A stretch of 64,000 bases of DNA from Clostridiales bacterium. Lineage in GTDB: Bacteria > Bacillota > Clostridia > Lachnospirales > Lachnospiraceae. The notes beneath the pieces were generated by a model that searched no databases, was not told where the DNA came from, and saw nothing but the letters and a program-made list of their open reading frames with translations. This document shows positions 43,894-52,983 of this stretch, piece by piece; positions within the stretch are counted from its first letter, which is position 1; each line of letters starts with the position of its first letter. A program made the translations under genes and the position numbers. The stretch covers positions 124,001-188,000 of the forward strand of contig DUNO01000061.1 of assembly GCA_012839295.1 (NCBI GenBank). The letters run 5' to 3'.

Positions 43894-45825
43894 TTACTCC
43901 TCCTCCGGTTTCGTCCTTTTGCGGACCGGCCTCACTGCCCTGTAGAAAACAACTGAGAGCGGCGGTACCGACAGTTCTATGGACTGCTCATAATTATGGC
44001 AGGGCACCGCTTCCGGCACTATAATATCCTCCCGCAGCCTGCCATCGCCTCCGTACGCTATATCATCCGAATTAAAAACCTCCTGGAAGCCCTTTTCCTT
44101 CGGTACTCCGATCCGGTAATCCGGTCTTGGTACCGGCGTGAAATTAATCACAATGATGGTATAATCCTTCGCTTTTCTCCCCTTACGAAGGAAAGCCAGC
44201 AGACTTTCATTATAATCGTCGGGGCTAATCCAGCTGTAGCCGCCCCAGCTGTCATCATCCTCCCACAGGCTTGGCGTCTTTACATAAAACTGATTCAGGG
44301 CTTTGACATAAGCCTTCATTTTTTGATGCATTTCATATTCTAATAAAAACCAATCCAGTTGGTCATCATATTTCCATTCAATAAATTGTCCAAATTCCCC
44401 TCCCATAAAGGTCAGCTTATTTCCCGGATGGGCTGCCATATAGCCGAATAAGGTGCGCAGGCCGGCGAATTTTTGCTGGTAATTCCCCGGCATCTTATCC
44501 AGCAGGGAATGCTTGCCGTGCACCACCTCGTCATGGGATAAGGGTAATACGAATTTTTCAGAAAATGCGTAGGTCAGTGAAAAGGTCAGCAGGTTATGGT
44601 GCCATTTCCGGTAAATCGGGTCACAGGAGCAATACTTTAAGGTATCGTTCATCCAGCCCATATTCCATTTATGCGTAAAGCCAAGCCCTCCACTGCTGGT
44701 TGCCGTCGTAAGCAGCGGCCAGGTGCTGGAGTCCTCGGCAATCATCAGGGTACCCGGAAATACCCCACAGACTGTTTCGTTCAGCCGTTTGATAAAATCC
44801 GCTGCCTCTAAGTATTCTCTTCCGCCGTATTTATTCGGAAGCCAATCCTTTCTTTCATAATCCAGGTATAGCATGCTCGCCACTGCGTCTACCCGGAAGC
44901 CGTCCACATGGTAATATTCCAGCCAGAAGATAACATTTGATATAAGGAAGCTCTGGACCTCCGGTCTTTCATAATTAAATATGTAGGTTCCCCATTGGAG
45001 ATGTTCTCCCCTTCTTGGGTCAGGATGTTCATATAACGGGCTTCCATCAAACCTTGCCAGACCATGGGCATCCTTTGGAAAATGCCCCGGAACCCAGTCA
45101 AGTATGACCCCGATTCCCTTCTGGTGGCATTTGTTTACCAGGTACATGAAATCCTTCGGTGTCCCATACCGGCTTGTTGCCGCATAGTAGCCTGTAATCT
45201 GGTATCCCCAGGAGCCGTCAAAGGGATGCTCCATGACCGGCATCAGCTCGATATGGGTATAGCCCATGTCAATTACATAATCCGTCAGTTCATCCGCAAT
45301 TTCACGGTAACTGTAATAGCTGCCGTCCGGATGGCGTTTCCAGGAGCCAAGATGTACCTCGTAGATGGTCATTGGCTTATTTTTCAGCTTTCCGTCCCTT
45401 TTTTTCTGTTGCCAAGCCTTGTCCTTCCAGGAAAATCCTTCCACATCATATACAATGGAGGCTGTCTTTGGCTTTTTCTCCGCATAATAGGCGTAGGGAT
45501 CCGATTTATACAGGATCTCACCTGCCCCGGTTCCGACGGCATATTTGTACAGCTGGTTCTCCGTCAGTCCGGGAACAAACACCTGCCACACTCCGGAAGG
45601 ATTTACCTTGCTCATAGGATTTTTCCCGGGATCCCAGTCATTGAAATCTCCTACCACGCTAACCCACGCTGCATTCGGCGCCCATACGGAGAACCTGACA
45701 CCGCTCTCCTTATCCTTTGTAATTAAATGCGCTCCCAGCAGCTTATAGCTTTTATAGTTCGTTCCCTGGTGAAAAAGATAAACCTGTTCCTCCGTAATCG
45801 TACTTTCCATGCTCTTTACTGTCAT
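43894..45825 (-). CDS. glgB: 1,4-alpha-glucan branching enzyme
   Basis: A 643-residue GH13 enzyme that forms alpha-1,6 branches. The N-terminal CBM48 domain (residues about 30-120, VRFSVWAPNAAWVSVVGDFN) is followed by the catalytic barrel with VILDWVPGHFPKD, GFRVDAVASML (nucleophile Asp), LMIAEDSSTWP (acid/base Glu) and LPLSHDEVVHGK. First gene of the glycogen operon. The GGGAGG site is 10 bases from the ATG; an ATG five codons in is an alternative start. Confidence 0.95.
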   Translation of the reverse strand: MTVKSMESTITEEQVYLFHQGTNYKSYKLLGAHLITKDKESGVRFSVWAPNAAWVSVVGDFNDWDPGKNPMSKVNPSGVWQVFVPGLTENQLYKYAVGTGAGEILYKSDPYAYYAEKKPKTASIVYDVEGFSWKDKAWQQKKRDGKLKNKPMTIYEVHLGSWKRHPDGSYYSYREIADELTDYVIDMGYTHIELMPVMEHPFDGSWGYQITGYYAATSRYGTPKDFMYLVNKCHQKGIGVILDWVPGHFPKDAHGLARFDGSPLYEHPDPRRGEHLQWGTYIFNYERPEVQSFLISNVIFWLEYYHVDGFRVDAVASMLYLDYERKDWLPNKYGGREYLEAADFIKRLNETVCGVFPGTLMIAEDSSTWPLLTTATSSGGLGFTHKWNMGWMNDTLKYCSCDPIYRKWHHNLLTFSLTYAFSEKFVLPLSHDEVVHGKHSLLDKMPGNYQQKFAGLRTLFGYMAAHPGNKLTFMGGEFGQFIEWKYDDQLDWFLLEYEMHQKMKAYVKALNQFYVKTPSLWEDDDSWGGYSWISPDDYNESLLAFLRKGRKAKDYTIIVINFTPVPRPDYRIGVPKEKGFQEVFNSDDIAYGGDGRLREDIIVPEAVPCHNYEQSIELSVPPLSVVFYRAVRPVRKRTKPEEE

Positions 45826-45971
45826 TTAGCACCAACCTCCCTTTTCTTCCGTCTGTTTCTACCGATGGTTACTTTACATATGAGCCATATCTTTACAACA
45901 TTGAAATTATATGAGAGTTTTTTAATTTTATGACTAAAAAATAAATTCTTTTTTCATGATATCTTTTTATA

Positions 45972-45977
45972 ATTATA
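45972..45977 (-). promoter_or_regulatory. Extended -10 box of the glycogen operon promoter
   Basis: On the minus strand TGGTATAAT, an extended -10, lies about 150 bases before glgB. There is no good -35. The rest of the 422-base gap (45826-46247) is AT-rich with one terminator (46153-46197) and no gene that I can see. Confidence 0.45.
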
Positions 45978-46152
45978 CCACATTATCTTCCTGACAGACA
46001 GAGATTTTACTCAAATTTATTATTTTGTTAACAATTACCGAGTGAATTTTTTGTGCAATATACACAATTTATTTCCCATATAATGTAATAACGAAAAAAT
46101 ATTGTATGATTACATTTTTTTTGAATATTCTGTATAGCTTTTTCCGGGAACA

Positions 46153-46197
46153 AAAAAATCTGCCGGACTAATTGAAGTAAAATCCGACAGATTTTTT
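46153..46197 (-). terminator. Terminator after the flavin-binding protein gene
   Basis: AAAAAATCTG (46153-46162) pairs with CAGATTTTTT (46188-46197), with CCGG/CCG extending the stem inside. T runs lie on both sides. Confidence 0.75.
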
Positions 46198-46247
46198 GAA
46201 TATTATTTTATTTTTTCTATTATGTATTTTTATCTTTCATACATAAT

Positions 46248-46763
46248 TTACCCTTCGCTTTGGCTGGCCCGGGACTGCTTTGCCCTAACCAACTCAGCCG
46301 CTTCTTTGCCGCTCATGTGCTCAATTGCAAGCTCTATCATGCATACCGCCTGAAGCGCCTTTTCAATTGCTTGCGAGCGCTGCGCCTCCTCCACGTCAGG
46401 AGAATATCTTGCGGTCAGGATTGCAAGGGCAGCTCGTTTTTCTGTTTCGGATTCCAGAATACGGGCTTTGCCAAAGACAATGACACTGCGGAAATAAGTG
46501 GTATATTCCTCCTGCACTACCTGATCCTTATCGGTTATGCAAAAGGAAACCTTTGGGTTTCTGGCGATAGCGTCCAGCTTATGTCCTGCCCTGGCGCAAT
46601 GGAAGAAAATCTTATTATCATGATAAACATAGCTAAGCGGGACAGCATAGGGGTAATCATTGTCCCCTGCCACAGCCAGCACACCTGATGTTCCCCGATT
46701 TAAAATTTGAATATTTTCCTCAAGGGTTAAAATCTGATTTTTGCGGCGCATTTCCCTAAACAT
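46248..46763 (-). CDS. Pyridoxamine 5'-phosphate oxidase-family flavin protein (NimA-like)
   Basis: A 171-residue split-barrel protein. Typical of the Nim/PNPOx-like group: MRRKNQILTLEENIQILNRG at the start, GVLAVAGDNDYPYAVPLSYV, FHCARAGHKLDAIARNPKVS and YFRSVIVFGKARIL. Relatives bind FMN and some reduce nitroimidazoles; the function here is unproven. The start at 46763 follows GGGAG by 8 bases; an in-frame ATG at 46781 precedes that site. Confidence 0.87.
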   Translation of the reverse strand: MFREMRRKNQILTLEENIQILNRGTSGVLAVAGDNDYPYAVPLSYVYHDNKIFFHCARAGHKLDAIARNPKVSFCITDKDQVVQEEYTTYFRSVIVFGKARILESETEKRAALAILTARYSPDVEEAQRSQAIEKALQAVCMIELAIEHMSGKEAAELVRAKQSRASQSEG

Positions 46764-46950
46764 ATTTAAAACTCCCTTCATAAATAATAAAACGCCTTAT
46801 ATCGCTTCCTTCTAAGGCCTAATGGAATGAATAAAGACGTTTACCCGGTGGCAAAATAAATTTATCTTACATTAACATATGCAACCTCAGAAATCAAGCG
46901 CTATTAAGAAAAACGTAAGATCCGGATCGTCAAAAATACTGCTGCCAGGC

Positions 46951-46979
46951 TTTACTTTTGAACCTTCCCACATTATAAT
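46951..46979 (+). promoter_or_regulatory. Promoter of the WG-repeat protein gene
   Basis: TTTACT (46951-46956), 17-base spacer and perfect TATAAT (46974-46979), 47 bases before the ATG. Confidence 0.65.
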
Positions 46980-47026
46980 TAGATTCAGTTTTAAAATCCA
47001 ACTAGAATATTTCAGAGGTAACTGCA

Positions 47027-48742
47027 ATGAAAAAACGTAAAACCATCTTATTGTCCATCCTATTACTGCTCCTGTTAATTATAGTCGTAGCAGCCATATT
47101 AATTTCTCTTCACTATAGGAAAGCGGCTGATACTTCTACCGGCCAGGACGGCAGTACCGCCATATCTCCGTCATCAATCCCGGAGACTTCGGTGTCTCCC
47201 CTGCCAAGTGATGTGCCCGGGAAGGTGGCAGAATTATATCCTGCTCCCAGGGCGGTTGATAATGAGATAAAATATGGCTATCTGGACGCTTCCGGCAACT
47301 TCGTCCTGGAGCCTGTCTTTGATTCCGCCTCCAACTTTTATGATGGTGCCGCAATTGTTACAATTGATTCCAAATACTGTGTCATTAATGAGAAGGGCAA
47401 CATCATATTCATCAATGATAATACGGTATCTGATTACCGGAATGGTTTAGCGGTTTTTGCAAAGTTTGATTCCAGCGGCAACATTTCCTATGGTTATCTT
47501 GATACACAGGGAAATATAGTGATACAGCCCCAGTTTATCCTTGCCTCTAATTTTAACAGTGACGGGAAAGCATATATATCTAAAGGCAGCGGTGTATACG
47601 GGCTGGTCGATAAAACCGGAGCCATCATTGAAAGCTATGACCTGGGCTCCAAATATATCTATGCCTCCGGCATTGAGGACGGATATCTCGTCTATACCTC
47701 CTCCGACACAAATGGCCAGGGTGTCCTCCAGGGCGTTGTTAATATGAAAGGTGAGGAAATTTTCCCTCCGAAATACGGTGAGATTATCTATCTTGGCGAC
47801 GATTTATTTGCCATGAAGGAGCCGTCACCCGACTTCCAGGTGACGGGTACGGATGCAAAGCAGGCTATTTTTAACGCGAAGGGCCAGCAATTATCTGACT
47901 ATGTCTATTATGATTTAGGGACTTATTATAATGGCTATTCTACAGCAACAAACGATCAATCCACCTTTTTCGTAGGAACGGACGGAAAAATCGTAGCCGA
48001 TCTTCCCAAATTCGAGGGCAGGGGCACGGTCCGGCTGTTCGGGGATATCATTTCCGCCTCGATTGACGGGGATCAGGCATATTATAACCGGGATAAAGCC
48101 GTCATATGGAAGGCTGATAATACGCTGCAGTTATCTGACCAGATCAAGGTAGTGCAAGTGAAATATAAGCCCCTCCGCGATGTACTGGTTAAATACCCCC
48201 AAATCGAAGGCCTGGCAAATCCAGGGGTGCAGGAGCAGATCAATAAGAAATTGACAAGTATATTTACAGACTACCGCAGGACTATTACGGCTCAGGATAT
48301 GATCTCGGTCAGCGATGATTATTCTGCCCGGCTTATGAAGAATCTCCTTATCATAGAGCAGACGGGCTATGATTATTATTACGGTGCTGCCCATGGAATG
48401 CCGATCAAGAACTATTTCTTTATCGATACCAATACGGGGGTCTTTTATGAGCTGAAGGATCTTTTTATCGAAGGCAGTGATTATGCCGTAAAGATAAATG
48501 AAATGATTAATAATGAGATTACATTGGCCCTCAAATCCGGTGAATCCATGTTCTTTGAAGGAAGCTTTCAGGGCATTACGGATACACAATATTTCCGGCT
48601 GGAGGAGGATGCAGTCATCATTTATTTCTATCCCTATGATATCTCCGCTTATGCAGGAGGATTCCCTGAATTCGTCATTCCCTTTGAGGACGTAGCAGAA
48701 TACCTCAATAGGGAGGGGGACTTCTGGAAGGCCTTCCACTAA
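47027..48742 (+). CDS. WG-repeat and DUF3298-containing exported protein
   Basis: A 571-residue protein anchored by an N-terminal helix (residues about 6-28), so most of it is outside the cell. Residues about 80-330 contain WG-type repeats (KYGYLDASGNFVLEPVFDSA, YGYLDTQGNIVIQPQFILAS, YGLVDKTGAI). The C-terminal part (about 370-570) matches the DUF3298/RsiV-like domain (AAHGMPIKNYFFIDTNTGVF, PYDISAYAGGFPEFVIPFED). RsiV uses such a domain to bind lysozyme, so a cell-envelope sensing role is possible but speculative. Confidence 0.83.
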   Translation: MKKRKTILLSILLLLLLIIVVAAILISLHYRKAADTSTGQDGSTAISPSSIPETSVSPLPSDVPGKVAELYPAPRAVDNEIKYGYLDASGNFVLEPVFDSASNFYDGAAIVTIDSKYCVINEKGNIIFINDNTVSDYRNGLAVFAKFDSSGNISYGYLDTQGNIVIQPQFILASNFNSDGKAYISKGSGVYGLVDKTGAIIESYDLGSKYIYASGIEDGYLVYTSSDTNGQGVLQGVVNMKGEEIFPPKYGEIIYLGDDLFAMKEPSPDFQVTGTDAKQAIFNAKGQQLSDYVYYDLGTYYNGYSTATNDQSTFFVGTDGKIVADLPKFEGRGTVRLFGDIISASIDGDQAYYNRDKAVIWKADNTLQLSDQIKVVQVKYKPLRDVLVKYPQIEGLANPGVQEQINKKLTSIFTDYRRTITAQDMISVSDDYSARLMKNLLIIEQTGYDYYYGAAHGMPIKNYFFIDTNTGVFYELKDLFIEGSDYAVKINEMINNEITLALKSGESMFFEGSFQGITDTQYFRLEEDAVIIYFYPYDISAYAGGFPEFVIPFEDVAEYLNREGDFWKAFH

Positions 48743-48787
48743 TAACCGGGATATCCAGACCAGGATAGAAAAATAATATAAAACAGA

Positions 48788-48868
48788 AGGGCAACTGGAA
48801 GAAAAGTATCGGAAAGCCATACAATTATATCCGCTTTCTGTATACATATCCTTCCGGTTGCCCTTTTA
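48788..48868. terminator. Bidirectional terminator between the WG-repeat gene and hydF
   Basis: AAGGGCAACTGGAAG (48788-48802) pairs with CTTCCGGTTGCCCTT (48851-48865) across a 48-base loop that has its own pairing. It ends both convergent genes; the hydF stop is 10 bases away. Confidence 0.75.
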
Positions 48869-48877
48869 ATCTTGATT

Positions 48878-49714
48878 TTACCTCGAATTTAAGACAGAAA
48901 AAGATGTCAGCAGGCTGTCTCCCGGTTTCTTCGAATAAACCTGCCGGAATATCTCAGAATCGGCAATAATTAGCTTCGGAGGCTTCGTAAGGCCTGTGAG
49001 CGCCTCCCCCAGCTTATCCGGGGTGCAGCTGACAACAATACACCCTTTGTCCAGTAACTGGCATAGCGCCTGCAGTCTCAGCTGTTTCACCTGTTCTTCC
49101 TGGCTGTTCTGGCTATCCTGGCTGTCCCGTACCATGACTAAGAGTACCAGGTCGCCTTCTTCTACCAGGTCTCCGGCTATCCTCTTTACCTCAAAATCCT
49201 CCGGGATACAGCGCACAATTTCTTCTCTGACCTTTTCTATCCCGAGCCTTGAAATCGCGCTGATTTTAACCGGTTCTTCCTTTAACGCTTCATATATCTT
49301 ATTTCTGATCTTATCCGTGTTGCTGATCTGGTCAATCTTATTAATCACCATAATGACAGGGGCTTTCCGCAGCTTGAATTCCTTCGCCCATTCAAGCTCC
49401 TGGCCCACATCATCCCCGGCGCATACAATGATAGCCACATCCGTCCTTTCCATTGCCAGCCCCATACCCTCTGCGTCCCTCCGGGAAAGCTGACCCTTAC
49501 CATCAAAGCCCGCAGTATCGATTAATACACAGGAGCCGATACCCTGGATTTCAATTGTTTTATAAACAGGGTCAGTCGTTACATCTGCTACATAGGGCAT
49601 CGACAGCCCATTGTTGCCGGTCAATGCATTGATCAAGGTTGATTTGCCGCTATTTCTTTTACCAAAAATACCAATATGGAGTTGATTTCTCATGGGTGTA
49701 CCCGTTAAATCCAT
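48878..49714 (-). CDS. hydF: [FeFe]-hydrogenase maturation GTPase HydF, lacking the cluster-binding domain
   Basis: The first 278 residues of HydF are present: GTPase domain with P-loop FGKRNSGKSTLINAL, G3 VLIDTAGFDG and G4 VINKIDQ, then the dimerisation domain ending at DSLLTSFSVLNSR. Family members are about 400 residues and continue into a domain carrying CxH...HCxxC that binds the [4Fe-4S] cluster and the H-cluster precursor. None of that is present; a TAA and a terminator follow at once. The protein could only act as a GTPase/dimer module unless another HydF exists. It is 237 bases downstream of hydG. Confidence 0.85.
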   Translation of the reverse strand: MDLTGTPMRNQLHIGIFGKRNSGKSTLINALTGNNGLSMPYVADVTTDPVYKTIEIQGIGSCVLIDTAGFDGKGQLSRRDAEGMGLAMERTDVAIIVCAGDDVGQELEWAKEFKLRKAPVIMVINKIDQISNTDKIRNKIYEALKEEPVKISAISRLGIEKVREEIVRCIPEDFEVKRIAGDLVEEGDLVLLVMVRDSQDSQNSQEEQVKQLRLQALCQLLDKGCIVVSCTPDKLGEALTGLTKPPKLIIADSEIFRQVYSKKPGDSLLTSFSVLNSR

Positions 49715-49951
49715 GTTAACCTTCCTTTTTCTGGAAATCCGCTAAAAACTCTTTCATTTACTTCCTGGCATACCGCCAGATTGTTACCTGTCAACAGCTT
49801 ACCTGAACAACCATACCTACCAACCTGCACTCTGTTGGTATCTTGCCTGGATCATACCTATATGTTTCTATATTATAATTATATCAATTCCATCCAAAAA
49901 AGCCTATCATTTTTTGAGAAAATCCTTTCGTCCTGAAGTACATCGCGGCAA

Positions 49952-51370
49952 TCAGAACCTAAAGTCACGGCTTCCTGCTGCAATTTTCACCAGGTTATCT
50001 TCCGCTATCCTAAGCACCCTTTCATTCGGGATATGGGTCAGCTCCTTTTCAATTAAGCGCTCCCCTTTTTTCCGTGTATCTTCTGAGGCATAGTCCTCCA
50101 GATATTCCTTTAAGGTCATGAGTGCATTCGGCTGGCAGCAATTAGCAATCTGCCCCGATTTTACAAGGGTCATAAACCGGTCACCGGTACGCCCTTCCCT
50201 GTAACAGGCGGTACAAAAGCTCGGAATATGCCCCCTGTCCAGTAACCAGTTCACGATCTCATCCAATGTCCTTCTGTCCTCCACATCAAACTGGGCTGAG
50301 CTTTCCTCCTCCGGCTCCTCCTCTGCGTAGCCTCCAACACTGGTCTTCGACCCTCCGCTGATCTGTGAAACCCCAAGCTTTAATACCTTTTCCCTGCTCT
50401 TCCGGGACTCCCTTGTAGACACAATAATCCCTGTGTAAGGTACCGCGATACGAAGGATTGCTACAATTTTTTCAAAGATCTCATCGGAAATTCCATCCTT
50501 GAAGCTGTCCGGGTCAATATCATCCGCCGGACGGATGCGGGGAACGCTGATGGTATGGGGTCCGCAGCCCATGGCTGCCTCCAGGTGCTCCGCATGCATT
50601 AAAATGCCGACAAAATCGTAGCGGTACATGTTAAGTCCGTAGAGCACACCGAGGCCGACATCATCAATTCCTGCCTCCATGGCACGGTCCATGGCCTCCG
50701 TATGATAGGCATAATTATGCTTTGGCCCTGTCGGGTGAAGCTTCTCATAGTTTTCCTTGTGGTAGGTTTCCTGGAACAGGATATAGGTTCCTATTCCCGC
50801 GTCCTTAAGCTTCCTGTAATCCTCCACGGTGGTTGCGGCAATATTTACATTGACACGGCGGATCGCCCCGTTTTTATGCTTAATAGAATAAATTGTATCA
50901 ATGCTCTCAAGGATATATTCCAGGGGGTTATTTACCGGATCCTCACCGGCCTCAAGGGCAAGCCGCTTATGCCCCATATCCTGGAGGGCAATTACCTCAT
51001 TCCGGATCTCCTGCTGCGTCAGCTTTTTACGCGGGATATGCTTATTTACATAATGGTAGGGGCAGTAGACACATCCATTGACACAGTAATTGGACAGATA
51101 AAGAGGGGCAAACATTACAATACGGTTGCCATAGAACCTTTCCTTAATCTTAATTGCCAGGTCATAGATCTTCTGGACTTCATCCTCCAGGTCACATTCC
51201 AGCAGTACGGCTGCCTCACGATGGGAGATCCCCTTCATTTGACAGGCTTTTTCCAGGATAGCCCCAACCAGTTCACGGTTATCCTTATTGGCCCTTGCAT
51301 ATTCCAGGGTCTCTAAAATTTCCTCATGGCTAATAAATTCTTCTGCTTTTTTGGACATTACATTATACAT
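49952..51370 (-). CDS. hydG: [FeFe]-hydrogenase maturase HydG (radical SAM tyrosine lyase)
   Basis: Splits tyrosine to give the CO and CN ligands of the H-cluster. The 472-residue protein has the radical-SAM motif CVNGCVYC near residue 100, LALEAGEDPVNNPLEYI and the C-terminal auxiliary cluster cysteines in FCTACYREGRTGD and NCCQPNALMT. Full length and intact. It follows hydE by 74 bases. Confidence 0.95.
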   Translation of the reverse strand: MYNVMSKKAEEFISHEEILETLEYARANKDNRELVGAILEKACQMKGISHREAAVLLECDLEDEVQKIYDLAIKIKERFYGNRIVMFAPLYLSNYCVNGCVYCPYHYVNKHIPRKKLTQQEIRNEVIALQDMGHKRLALEAGEDPVNNPLEYILESIDTIYSIKHKNGAIRRVNVNIAATTVEDYRKLKDAGIGTYILFQETYHKENYEKLHPTGPKHNYAYHTEAMDRAMEAGIDDVGLGVLYGLNMYRYDFVGILMHAEHLEAAMGCGPHTISVPRIRPADDIDPDSFKDGISDEIFEKIVAILRIAVPYTGIIVSTRESRKSREKVLKLGVSQISGGSKTSVGGYAEEEPEEESSAQFDVEDRRTLDEIVNWLLDRGHIPSFCTACYREGRTGDRFMTLVKSGQIANCCQPNALMTLKEYLEDYASEDTRKKGERLIEKELTHIPNERVLRIAEDNLVKIAAGSRDFRF

Positions 51371-51444
51371 CTGATACCTCTCCTTTAAGAACCGGATTAT
51401 TCTTCCTGAATTCCGGGTTATTTTTATACAATTAATGTGCTACC

Positions 51445-52521
51445 TTAATATATTTGCTTCTTGATATGCTGCTCCGCTTTCTGATAGTCCCCGCGGTCCA
51501 CGGCCAGCTCATATCCTATTTTTTTCATTCTGCCGTCCAGGCAGAAGCGACATTCTGCTGCCTCATCCCCGGTACAGATCTTATTGTCATAAAGCTCGTA
51601 ATTCTTGCGGACAATGGTAGGCGACAGGTTCGGCATTACTACATTTGCCCCTGACAAAATCCCCTGTTCCCTTCCAAGAGGATTTACGGTGCCCAGCGCT
51701 GTCGTGGAAGGAATCAGTGCATTCGGCAGCATCAACCGGAGGATGCTGATGAAAAGCAGCGTCTGTTCCATGGTACCCTTGTTTTCCTCAGCAAAGGGCG
51801 TCTCATGGTGAGGCAGGAAGGGTCCGATTCCAACCATCTCCGGGTCAAGCTCCTTTATAAAGAACAGATCCTCTATTAAATGCTCCGTAGTTTGGTATGG
51901 GGAACCGACCATAAAGCCTGCCCCAACCTGAAAGCCTATCTCCTTTAAGTTCTTAAGACATTGCTTCCGCTGCTTAAGGCTGAGATTTTCCGGATGCAGC
52001 CTGCGGTAATGGTCTTCATTGGCCGTTTCATGCCGCAGCAGATACCGGTCTGCCCCGGCCTGGTAGTATTTTAAATAGCTTTCATAGCTTTTCTCACCGA
52101 TGGACAGGGTAATCGCACAATCCGGGTAATCCGCTTTAATCCTGTGGATAAGATCTACAATATCCTCATCAGAATAGGTACCATCCTCACCGCCCTGGAG
52201 CACAAAGGTCCTAAAACCCAGCCCGTGCCCCTGTCCGCAGCAATCCATGATCTGCTCTTTTGTCAGGCGGTAACGCTCCACATTCCGGTTGCTTCTTCGG
52301 ATACCGCAGTAATAACAGTCATTCTTGCAATAATTCGTAAACTCAATGAGCCCCCTGGTATAGATCTTATTGCCGAAATGCCTCCGCGCCGTCTGCCTCG
52401 CCCGTTCCCTGAGAAACAGCGTATCCTCTTCAGAGATGGTAGTTAATAAGGTTAGAAATTCCCCTTTGCTTAACATTCTCTCTTTTTCTAATTTTTCAAT
52501 CAGACTTTTCATTTTTTCCAT
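51445..52521 (-). CDS. hydE: [FeFe]-hydrogenase maturase HydE (radical SAM)
   Basis: A 358-residue radical SAM enzyme of the BioB/PylB-like group with CKNDCYYCGIRRSN near residue 65, FVLQGGEDGTYSDED and FMVGSPYQTTEHLIEDL. It acts in synthesis of the dithiolate bridge of the H-cluster. Start at 52521 follows AGAGG by 6 bases. First gene of hydE-hydG-hydF, preceded by the RNA candidate with its own terminator. Confidence 0.94.
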   Translation of the reverse strand: MEKMKSLIEKLEKERMLSKGEFLTLLTTISEEDTLFLRERARQTARRHFGNKIYTRGLIEFTNYCKNDCYYCGIRRSNRNVERYRLTKEQIMDCCGQGHGLGFRTFVLQGGEDGTYSDEDIVDLIHRIKADYPDCAITLSIGEKSYESYLKYYQAGADRYLLRHETANEDHYRRLHPENLSLKQRKQCLKNLKEIGFQVGAGFMVGSPYQTTEHLIEDLFFIKELDPEMVGIGPFLPHHETPFAEENKGTMEQTLLFISILRLMLPNALIPSTTALGTVNPLGREQGILSGANVVMPNLSPTIVRKNYELYDNKICTGDEAAECRFCLDGRMKKIGYELAVDRGDYQKAEQHIKKQIY

Positions 52522-52647
52522 GTCCTACCTCTTTCCATCATTAATTTTTTATCATTAATTTTTTATTGTTAATTTCCTACTGTTAATGCTGCTCCTAATT
52601 TCCTTTCCCTTGCCAATTCCACCATCTTTCGAAAACAGTCCAAGGCA

Positions 52648-52867
52648 CAAAAAATCCCTACACCTAGAAAGGCACAGGGATAGCTATCGAAATCCTTGAC
52701 TCACTGATATCAGGAAAAAGCCACGGTAAACATCTTACTGTCCACAATGTAATAGTTACCGGGGATTCCACCTTTTATCATCAAAGCAAAGGCTCATTAT
52801 ATTCTAATCTGCCGCCTTCCCACTCGGGCGCACCCTCGTCGTCAGTACGAATATTTTTGTTATTTAT
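52648..52867 (-). ncRNA. Candidate structured RNA of about 220 nt upstream of hydE
   Basis: A promoter (52874-52902), a G+C-richer structured body and a terminator define a transcript of about 220 nt. The 5' ACTGA pairs with a late TCAGT (closing stem); inside are CCGGTAA/TTACCG, CCTTT/AAAAGG and AGCC/GGCT pairings forming a multibranched fold. No long ORF. I could not match it to a riboswitch class. It may be a standalone RNA (the raiA class is one hypothesis) or an attenuating leader for hydE. The remaining 460-base gap contains no gene. Confidence 0.55.
52654..52681 (-). terminator. Terminator ending the RNA candidate upstream of hydE
   Basis: On the minus strand ATCCCTGTGCCT pairs with AGGTGTAGGGAT around TTCT, followed by TTTTTT. 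It lies 127 bases before the hydE start. Confidence 0.8.
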
Positions 52868-52873
52868 TTAACG

Positions 52874-52902
52874 ATTATAATACATAATTCCGGTTTTGTA
52901 AA
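52874..52902 (-). promoter_or_regulatory. Promoter of the RNA upstream of hydE
   Basis: On the minus strand TTTACA (52902-52897), a 17-base spacer and TATAAT (52879-52874). Confidence 0.75.
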
Positions 52903-52983
52903 TCTATTTCTTAGCGTTTTCTGGTGGCAGTTGCCCTCCACCACAGGAAGTCTTCCGGCATCTGAATTTAAATTTAAACCATT

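Noticed and set aside
45064-45726. 220-codon plus-strand frame opposite glgB
   Set aside because: Antisense shadow of the branching enzyme reading frame with no independent support.
52648-52867. T-box or cobalamin riboswitch in the hydE leader
   Set aside because: A GGTGGAATCC segment is only superficially similar to T-box or cobalamin consensus; the diagnostic AAGGTGGNACCGCG and GCCACTG elements are missing.
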